11,819 nt of DNA from Glacieibacterium sp038211965 (GTDB lineage Bacteria; Pseudomonadota; Alphaproteobacteria; Sphingomonadales; Sphingomonadaceae): NCBI GenBank assembly GCA_038211965.1, contig JBBQVB010000077.1, forward strand, positions 1 through 11,819, given 5' to 3'. A model generated the notes under the pieces. The model was not told the origin of the DNA, did not search any database, and saw only the letters and a list, made by a program, of their open reading frames with translations. Position 1 is the first letter of the stretch. Every line of letters begins with the position of its first letter. The position numbers and the translations under genes were made by a program. Below, in pieces: positions 7,174 through 11,819 of this stretch.

Positions 7174-8250
7174 TCAGCGTCCCGCCGCGAGGCGCGTGAC
7201 GAGCATGCCCGTCACCGCCGACAGGTTGGTATCGACGGCGGCGACATAGCTCGTCTCGCTCGGCCCGCACGCGACCTTGTACGCGGTCTCCAGCTTCATT
7301 GCGCCGAGCATCCCAACGCCCGGGACGAAATTGCCGAGAATCCGCGCGCCGAACATCGCCTTGCTGGCGACGTTCGCCGCCTGCTGCCCGCCCGACGTCT
7401 CCATCTGCATATTCTCGGCGAGCGTGTCCTCGGCGAACATAAGGTCGCTGGTCAGCGCGACGGTGGCGGGGCCGCTGCTGCCCGGCGGCGTCACCGTCAC
7501 CTGCGTCGCGACCGCCTGCGCGACGAGCTTGGGACTGCCGACGAAGCTCGATCCCGAGCGCGCGATGGCGAACAGGTCGCTGTGGCGGTCGGTCTCCTTG
7601 AAGCCGACGACCAGCCGGACGTCGACGATCGCCGCCCCGAGTTCGGTCGCGAGCTTCTCCTCCTTGACCACCCCCATCGAAAACGCCCAGCCCATCGAGC
7701 CGGTGCTGCCGAGATGCGGATCGGCGACGGCGTAGTAATAGGGGTCGCCGAACGCATTGGTCAGGCGGCCCTTGCCGCTCTCGGTCTTGATGTCGGCGGG
7801 CGTCGGCTTGGCGATGCCGGTCAGCGGCGCCCACGCGGCGGCGGCCTGCATCGCCGCGCGCGGCACCACCTCGTAGCCGGCGGCGACCAGCTGCGCGACG
7901 AACCCGGCATACAGCTTGTCGGTCTGCGCCTGCAGCGACGTGTCGGGCAGCGGCGTCTTGATGTGATAGGTCACCGTCGTCTGGTTGCGCTGCTTGCGCG
8001 TCAGCCCGAGCGACTCGGTGACATATTCGACCTGGAACTGGCCGATCGCCAGCCGGTGCAGCCCCGCGAGGCCCTTGGCGCTGGTGACCTTGGTCAGCGT
8101 CAGCGCCTGTGTCGCAGCGTTCGCGGGGGCGAACTCGACCGCCGGGGGGCCGCTCGGCCCGAACGAAATTGCCGACGCCGGCGGTGCCCCGCACAACAGC
8201 GCCGTCGCCAATCCCACGCCGAACCCGTTACGCACCGCTCTGTTAAGCAT
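7174..8250 (-). CDS. Secreted or periplasmic protein of unknown family
   Basis: I do not recognise this 358-residue protein. It begins MLNRAVRNGFGVGLATALLC and has a clear Sec signal peptide, probably cut after PASA (27/28). The mature part looks like a soluble mixed α/β protein: YHIKTPLPDTSLQAQTDKLY, FVAQLVAAGYEVVPR (117-131), ADIKTESGKGRL, IVDVRLVVGFKETD (208-221), and an Ala/Gly-rich GARILGNFVPGVGMLG (301-316). The only cysteine of the mature part is C328. It has no PEP-CTERM tail, no lipobox at the cut site and no transmembrane helix after the signal. The 'AxFVAxLxxAGYEVV' segment loosely recalls periplasmic proteins of the CsgG/TolB kind, but that is only a resemblance. The ATG at 8250 is chosen over a TTG at 8256 because GAGGGGAG at 8258-8265 sits seven bases before the ATG. 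It leads a likely operon with the LamG-like PEP-CTERM gene. Confidence 0.8.
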   Translation of the reverse strand: MLNRAVRNGFGVGLATALLCGAPPASAISFGPSGPPAVEFAPANAATQALTLTKVTSAKGLAGLHRLAIGQFQVEYVTESLGLTRKQRNQTTVTYHIKTPLPDTSLQAQTDKLYAGFVAQLVAAGYEVVPRAAMQAAAAWAPLTGIAKPTPADIKTESGKGRLTNAFGDPYYYAVADPHLGSTGSMGWAFSMGVVKEEKLATELGAAIVDVRLVVGFKETDRHSDLFAIARSGSSFVGSPKLVAQAVATQVTVTPPGSSGPATVALTSDLMFAEDTLAENMQMETSGGQQAANVASKAMFGARILGNFVPGVGMLGAMKLETAYKVACGPSETSYVAAVDTNLSAVTGMLVTRLAAGR

Positions 8251-8257
8251 CGCCAAG

Positions 8258-8283
8258 CTCCCCTCGGACTGTCCCCTGTCCGA
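8258..8283 (-). promoter_or_regulatory. Ribosome binding site and overlapping inverted repeat before the unknown secreted gene
   Basis: On the minus strand the Shine-Dalgarno GAGGGGAG (8265-8258) decides the ATG at 8250. It touches a perfect 6-bp inverted repeat, TCGGAC/GTCCGA, at 8264-8269 and 8278-8283 with an 8-nt loop. In mRNA this could fold against the ribosome site; as DNA it could be an operator. The half-site CGAATCGGAC recurs upstream of the GDSL gene. Confidence 0.45.
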
Positions 8284-8320
8284 TTCGTCTTGGTTAAGCC
8301 GCGCGCCTGGCCGCCGACAT

Positions 8321-8332
8321 CCCCATTTGGGG
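8321..8332. promoter_or_regulatory. CCCCA-TT-TGGGG palindrome, candidate regulator site
   Basis: A perfect inverted repeat of five bases around a 2-bp centre lies about 70 bases upstream of the unknown secreted gene and just after the GDSL stop. On the minus strand it is preceded by GATACC. Palindromes with C-run/G-run arms around an A/T core are often bound by LuxR/NarL-type regulators; the link here is inference. No good -35/-10 pair was found beside it. Confidence 0.35.
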
Positions 8333-8345
8333 GGTATCGGGAATG

Positions 8346-9302
8346 TTAATTCGCCAGCGCTCCACGACGCTGGCGCATCGTCGCGCCGACCATGCCGAAG
8401 CCGCCGATCAGCAGCGCCCAGGTCGTCGGCTCGGGCACCCCGGCAATCTGGATGATCTGGCGGTAGATCGCGGCTTGCACCACCGCCGTCGGGTGGATGC
8501 CGTCGAACGAGAAGAAGCCGGTGCAGTCGATCTGGCCGTTGACGGCGACGCGGCTGTCGCGGCAGTTCCCCGTCTGCGTGAACGGCGCGACGCCGAGCGA
8601 TGCGGGGTTCACCGCGAGCTGCTGGAAGAACGACAGATAGCTGAAGCGCAGCAGGTCGGTGTTGCCGAGCGTCGGCTGGATCGCATCGAGACGCGCCTGC
8701 ACCAGCGTGTCGAGGGCGAGCCCCGTGGCGTCGAGGTTGGGGATGCCGGTGACGAGGATGCGCCCCGCGCCGCGCGCCGCCAGTGCCTGGATGCTGCCCG
8801 CCAGCGTGTCGAGCAGTGCGGTCGTGTACGCCGCCGCGTTGGCGTAGCCGCCGATCTGCCCGCCTTCGAGGCCGAAGACGTCGTTGCCGCCGGCGTTGAT
8901 GATGTACAGCGCATTGGCATCGGCGGTGTTGCCCGAGGCGGCGAAATACAGCCCGAGTTGCGCCGCAAGATCGGGGACGGCGTCGCCGTCGTTGACGATG
9001 CGCGCGCCGCCGAAGGCATAGTTGCTGCCGCCCGCCAGCGACGGCGCGAGGTAGTGCCCGTAGAACTGCTGGCTGAGCAGGTCGACATAGTCGGGACCGT
9101 TGGTGAAGCGTCCGGGGAAATAGCCGCGCGCCGGGTTGTTGTAGATATTGGTCGGAGCATAGCCGCCGGTCGCGATGAATACGTTGCCGGTGTCGATGAG
9201 GCTGTCGCCGAACCCGACGATCCGGCTGGGAATCGGTGCGGCGGCGACGGGGGCGAGCCCCGCGACGGCAAGCAGGACGGCGGCGACGGTGCGGACGATC
9301 AT
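8346..9302 (-). CDS. Secreted GDSL/SGNH esterase or lipase with PEPxxWA-CTERM tail
   Basis: This 318-residue hydrolase has a signal peptide (R4, hydrophobic 6-22) and a C-terminal PEPTTW (290-295), helix and RQRRG tail. All SGNH blocks are present: FGDSLIDTGN with nucleophile S34, the oxyanion Gly in SNYAFGGA (93-100), the GGND block at 138-141 (N140), and D267/H270 in FSFDGIHPT. The order and spacing match the lipase-like/thermolabile-hemolysin branch of the family. It should cleave acyl esters (lipid, or O-acetyl groups of polysaccharide) at the cell surface; the substrate is not known. The ATG at 9302 is chosen because AAGGGG lies about seven bases upstream and a signal peptide follows at once; an upstream in-frame start would add a non-signal leader. 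It has its own strong promoter at 9363-9391. Confidence 0.93.
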   Translation of the reverse strand: MIVRTVAAVLLAVAGLAPVAAAPIPSRIVGFGDSLIDTGNVFIATGGYAPTNIYNNPARGYFPGRFTNGPDYVDLLSQQFYGHYLAPSLAGGSNYAFGGARIVNDGDAVPDLAAQLGLYFAASGNTADANALYIINAGGNDVFGLEGGQIGGYANAAAYTTALLDTLAGSIQALAARGAGRILVTGIPNLDATGLALDTLVQARLDAIQPTLGNTDLLRFSYLSFFQQLAVNPASLGVAPFTQTGNCRDSRVAVNGQIDCTGFFSFDGIHPTAVVQAAIYRQIIQIAGVPEPTTWALLIGGFGMVGATMRQRRGALAN

Positions 9303-9332
9303 GATGCTTCCCCTTGGCTTGTCGTTGCGTAC

Positions 9333-9359
9333 AGTCCGATTCGGCAATTCGATCAGACT
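9333..9359. promoter_or_regulatory. Inverted repeat over the predicted start site of the GDSL gene, candidate operator
   Basis: The arms AGTCCGAT (9333-9340) and ATCAGACT (9352-9359) form an inverted repeat with 7 of 8 pairs, separated by 11 bp. With transcription starting near 9356 the repeat spans about -3 to +24, a normal place for a repressor. The inner half contains CGAATCGGAC (minus strand), which is also found before the unknown secreted gene. Confidence 0.45.
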
Positions 9360-9362
9360 TGA

Positions 9363-9391
9363 ATTGTACCGCAAAGGTTCGTGAATGTCAA
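9363..9391 (-). promoter_or_regulatory. Near-consensus sigma70 promoter of the GDSL PEP-CTERM gene
   Basis: On the minus strand TTGACA (9391-9386) is a perfect -35. It is followed after exactly 17 nt by TACAAT (9368-9363), one base from the -10 consensus. It lies in a noticeably AT-richer patch between mcr and the GDSL gene. The start would be near 9356, giving a leader of about 54 nt. It is the strongest promoter seen in the window. Confidence 0.85.
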
Positions 9392-9405
9392 GTCGAAACT
9401 GTGTC

Positions 9406-9417
9406 GTAGACGTCTAC
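9406..9417. promoter_or_regulatory. Perfect 12-bp palindrome GTAGACGTCTAC across the mcr stop codon
   Basis: The palindrome includes the mcr TAG stop (9416-9414). It sits 14 bp upstream of the GDSL -35 element, near -50 to -61 from the predicted start, where activators often bind. With one skipped base the symmetry continues (GTGT/ACAC). The gapless centre makes it a poor RNA hairpin and favours a DNA-binding site. Confidence 0.45.
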
Positions 9418-11819
9418 ACCGTCATCGACATGCCGCGATAGATGCGCGCGCGGTAGCGCGAATCCTCGGCGTCGGGAAGCGGCGCGCCTGCCAGCAGCAC
9501 CGCGCGGGCGAAGCGTTTGACCTCCTCGAGATGCTCGTCGAGGTTGCGCGGCTCCTCCGACCGCACCCGCCGCGTCAGGTTGATCTGGTTGACCGGCACA
9601 TCGTGGACGAGGCGCTCGTTCTCGACCGCGAGCGTCGCGGTGAACGCGTGCAGCGCGGTCTTGACGAAGTTCGCCAGCGCGAACGCCGGACCAGACGTAC
9701 CCATCGCCACGTCGGGCGAGACGAGGACGAGCTGGCACTGGTCGTAGAGCGACGCCTTGCGGCTGACGCGGAAGTGGTGCGTGAGATTATCCTCGACGAG
9801 TTGGCCGAACTCGGCGGCCGGCAGCGGGTCGTCGCCGAACAACCGGTCGGGCAGCGGCGCGAACGGCGTCGAGACGATCGTCGTCGGCGGCCCCCACAGC
9901 GCCAGCGCGCGGTCCATCGCGGCCTCGATATCGGTTCCTGCAACGAGCGTCTCGATGCTCGCGGGCGCATCCTCGAGTTCCGCGACCAGCGCCGCCGCGC
10001 CGGTCTCGGTCGCGGTCATCAGCACGATGCGCGCGACGTGGCAGTCGGCGAAGGCCTGCGCCGCGGCGGCGAGGTAATCGACGAGATGCTCGCCGACCAG
10101 CCAGACGGTCTTGCCCTGCATGCGGTCGAGGCGCTCCTGCTTGGGGCTGCCGAACAGCTCGCGCTCGGTCGTCGAGCGCTCGAGGCTGAGGCCGCCCGAC
10201 GGCATGAAGGTCTCGCCGCTGACGGCGCGGTCGGCGAGGAAGAACACCGTCGCCTGCGCGACCTCGCCCTCGGTCGGCATGCGCCCGAGGTTGAGCAGCG
10301 AGGTGACGCCGCCGCCGACCTTGGCGGCTTCGGCGGCGATTTTCGTCGCCGGCAACCACGGCTTGTCGTCGGGCGGCACGCGCAGCAGCCAGCCGCCGTT
10401 CGCCTCCTCGGTGTCCGGGCGATCCTTCCACGCGCTCGAATCGCGCAGATAGCCGCCAAGCCGCAGCCGCTGCACCAGTCGCGCCGCGATGCTGCGCGTC
10501 AGCAGGAAGCGGTCCCAAGTGCACGTATCGTCGCCCTCCTGCGCGCAGGCGAGGGCCAAGTCGCGCAGTTCGCGCGGATTGTCGGTGTCGTGGGCGATCT
10601 TGACGGTGTCGTTGCGCGACAGTCGGCCGAGCACGACCTCGACGCGCACGCCGCGCCGCATCGCGCGGACGCACGCGGCATGCACGGTGTTCAGCCGCTT
10701 GTTCTCGAGGATCAGCCGTCCGCGTCGCTCGAACAGCCCGGGCTTGCCCCCCGTCCCGCCGAGCCGGTCGCCGTCGACGGGTCCGGGCGCGATGGCGTTG
10801 ATCTGGATCTCCGGCCCGAGAAACCGCGCCATCGACTCGACCATGGCGCGCTGGCCCGACTTTGACACCGCGTAGTCGGCGCGGTTGGGATAGGCGACCG
10901 CCAGATATTTCTCGCCGCCGAAGTAGCTCGAGACGTTGAGGATATAACCCGACCCTTGGCGCTTCATCAGCGGCACCACGTGGCTCGCCAGCACATAGTT
11001 GGAGATCAGGTTCGCATCAAGCGTCCGTCGCCATGCGTCGAGGCCCATGTCGACGACCATCTCCTCGGCCCCCGAAATCCCGGCGTTATTGATCAGATAG
11101 TCGATCCGCCCGAACGCGCGGACGGTCTCGTCGACGCAGCGCCCGAGGCTGGCGTGGTCGCTGACGTCGATGTTCGAGATCGTGCGGACGCGGCGCTCGA
11201 CCCCTGAGAACCCGACATCCTCCAACTCGCCGACGATGCGCGCGCGCGCCGCCTGCAGCTCGCTCTCGCGGCGCGCGACGAGCATGACCTTCGCCCCCGC
11301 CAGCGCCAACAGCCGCGCCACCTGCCCGCCGATGCCCGCCGAGCCGCCGGTGATCAGCGCGACCTTGCCGAGGTGCAGCCCGGTGATGTTCTCGGCGAAC
11401 CCGACCATCGCGACGCGCGCCCCGGTCGACTCGCCGATCGATTCGGGGAGGTGGAGATTGATCGGGCGGATGCGCCGCTCTTTCAGCAGGATGCGCGCCG
11501 CCTGCCCCGCTGCAAAACGCAGGTTTTCGGGTTCGGCGTTACCCAGCCGGACGATCTGGTTGCCCCATTCGGCCTGCCGACGCTTGCCCGCCGCGACATC
11601 GACCGCGCTCTCGTCGCGCCAGACGCGGATCAGCTCCTCGATCCCGGCGCCGAGCATCTGCCCCCACGCGTCGCCGTCCGCATCGCCGCCATTCGTCATG
11701 AACACGAAGCGTGGATCGTGGACGAGGCTGTCGTGGAGCTTCCAGTAGCGGCTGAGCGTCCGCGCGACGGCGACCGCGCTGGTCAGCTCGGCGTCGATGA
11801 AAGCCCCGACCGCAGCGTC
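9414..11819 (-). CDS. mcr: Bifunctional malonyl-CoA reductase (Chloroflexus-type Mcr), C-terminal 801 residues; 5' end beyond right edge
   Basis: Mcr reduces malonyl-CoA with NADPH to malonate semialdehyde and on to 3-hydroxypropionate in the cytoplasm, the key step of the 3-hydroxypropionate bi-cycle. The frame is open to the window edge and covers about two thirds of the ~1,220-residue family length. The whole malonyl-CoA-reducing C-terminal half is present, with the end of the preceding region. Family landmarks recalled from Chloroflexus Mcr appear in order: ELIRVWR, WGNQIVR, STGAR, LHLGKVALITGGSAGIGG (Rossmann motif, about 149-165 of the visible part), INNAGISGAEEMVVDM, YILNVSSYFGGEK, PNRADYAVSKSGQRA (catalytic Y316/K320), EIQINAIAPGPV, RMPTEG, VSGETFMPSGGL, LTHHFRV, and a RIYRGMSMTV end. 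The Ser-Tyr-Lys SDR residues are intact. A stretch near 465-490 is slightly longer than I recall for Chloroflexus. The missing N-terminal SDR would carry the semialdehyde-reducing activity. Confidence 0.93.
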   Translation of the reverse strand, partial: DAAVGAFIDAELTSAVAVARTLSRYWKLHDSLVHDPRFVFMTNGGDADGDAWGQMLGAGIEELIRVWRDESAVDVAAGKRRQAEWGNQIVRLGNAEPENLRFAAGQAARILLKERRIRPINLHLPESIGESTGARVAMVGFAENITGLHLGKVALITGGSAGIGGQVARLLALAGAKVMLVARRESELQAARARIVGELEDVGFSGVERRVRTISNIDVSDHASLGRCVDETVRAFGRIDYLINNAGISGAEEMVVDMGLDAWRRTLDANLISNYVLASHVVPLMKRQGSGYILNVSSYFGGEKYLAVAYPNRADYAVSKSGQRAMVESMARFLGPEIQINAIAPGPVDGDRLGGTGGKPGLFERRGRLILENKRLNTVHAACVRAMRRGVRVEVVLGRLSRNDTVKIAHDTDNPRELRDLALACAQEGDDTCTWDRFLLTRSIAARLVQRLRLGGYLRDSSAWKDRPDTEEANGGWLLRVPPDDKPWLPATKIAAEAAKVGGGVTSLLNLGRMPTEGEVAQATVFFLADRAVSGETFMPSGGLSLERSTTERELFGSPKQERLDRMQGKTVWLVGEHLVDYLAAAAQAFADCHVARIVLMTATETGAAALVAELEDAPASIETLVAGTDIEAAMDRALALWGPPTTIVSTPFAPLPDRLFGDDPLPAAEFGQLVEDNLTHHFRVSRKASLYDQCQLVLVSPDVAMGTSGPAFALANFVKTALHAFTATLAVENERLVHDVPVNQINLTRRVRSEEPRNLDEHLEEVKRFARAVLLAGAPLPDAEDSRYRARIYRGMSMTV

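Noticed and set aside
6428..8194. A single 588-codon minus frame that would fuse a long N-terminus to the LamG-like protein
   Set aside because: The first ~350 codons are an out-of-frame shadow of the 358-residue secreted protein. The signal peptide and Shine-Dalgarno at 7147 mark the real start.
8343..9362. A 339-codon plus-strand open frame opposite the GDSL gene
   Set aside because: It mirrors the GDSL codons, has no recognisable domain, and the minus frame carries all SGNH catalytic blocks and a promoter.
9381..10865. A 494-codon open frame on the plus strand opposite mcr
   Set aside because: The product is Arg/Ala/His-rich low-complexity with no family motif, as expected from the complementary strand of a GC-rich gene. 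The minus frame is clearly Mcr.

Overview
This GC-rich window looks like a chromosomal segment of an alphaproteobacterium, most likely a sphingomonad (Sphingomonadales). The reasons are the dapF–mtaB gene pair, the high-GC codon use, and above all four exported proteins that end in PEP-CTERM tails of the 'PEPxxWA' kind, which is the typical sphingomonad form. The species cannot be named from the sequence. The aerobic anoxygenic phototroph lineages of this order are an attractive guess because of the last gene, but nothing in the window shows phototrophy.

Layout. (1) 1-1369, minus strand: housekeeping genes dapF (diaminopimelate epimerase, lysine and peptidoglycan precursor) and mtaB (tRNA ms2t6A37 methylthiotransferase, cut by the left edge). 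They overlap by two bases, and mtaB carries an in-frame palindromic insert. (2) 1516-2556, plus: a secreted HAF-repeat PEPxxWA-CTERM protein. (3) 2624-5150, plus: a two-gene metabolic unit, mmsA (CoA-acylating methylmalonate/malonate-semialdehyde dehydrogenase) and a CurA-like NADP-dependent reductase 31 nt downstream. (4) 5218-6345, plus: a secreted FG-GAP repeat protein with a PEP-CTERM tail. It is followed by a 12-bp GC hairpin shared with the convergent gene. (5) 6428-8250, minus: a likely operon of an unrecognised secreted protein and a LamG-like PEPxxWA-CTERM protein. (6) 8346-9302, minus: a secreted GDSL/SGNH hydrolase with a PEPxxWA-CTERM tail, driven by a near-consensus sigma70 promoter (TTGACA-N17-TACAAT). 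(7) 9414 to the right edge, minus: the C-terminal ~800 residues of a Chloroflexus-type bifunctional malonyl-CoA reductase (Mcr), the signature enzyme of the 3-hydroxypropionate bi-cycle.

How the genes fit together. Two themes are interleaved. One is surface biology: four exosortase-sorted proteins with four different ectodomains (HAF, FG-GAP, LamG-like, GDSL esterase), plus a further secreted protein of unknown family. No exosortase, glycosyltransferase or polysaccharide gene is in the window, so the sorting machinery must be elsewhere. The other is C3 metabolism: Mcr makes malonate semialdehyde and then 3-hydroxypropionate from malonyl-CoA, and MmsA-family enzymes can turn malonate semialdehyde into acetyl-CoA. 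The two genes lie about 5 kb apart on opposite strands, so a functional link is inference only.

The most notable items are the Mcr gene, the palindromic element translated inside mtaB, the cluster of PEP-CTERM proteins, and the regulatory-looking DNA between mcr and the GDSL gene (a 12-bp palindrome, a near-consensus promoter, and an inverted repeat over the predicted start site). No RNA genes, CRISPR arrays, insertion sequences or phage genes were seen. No gene-free stretch reaches 300 bases.
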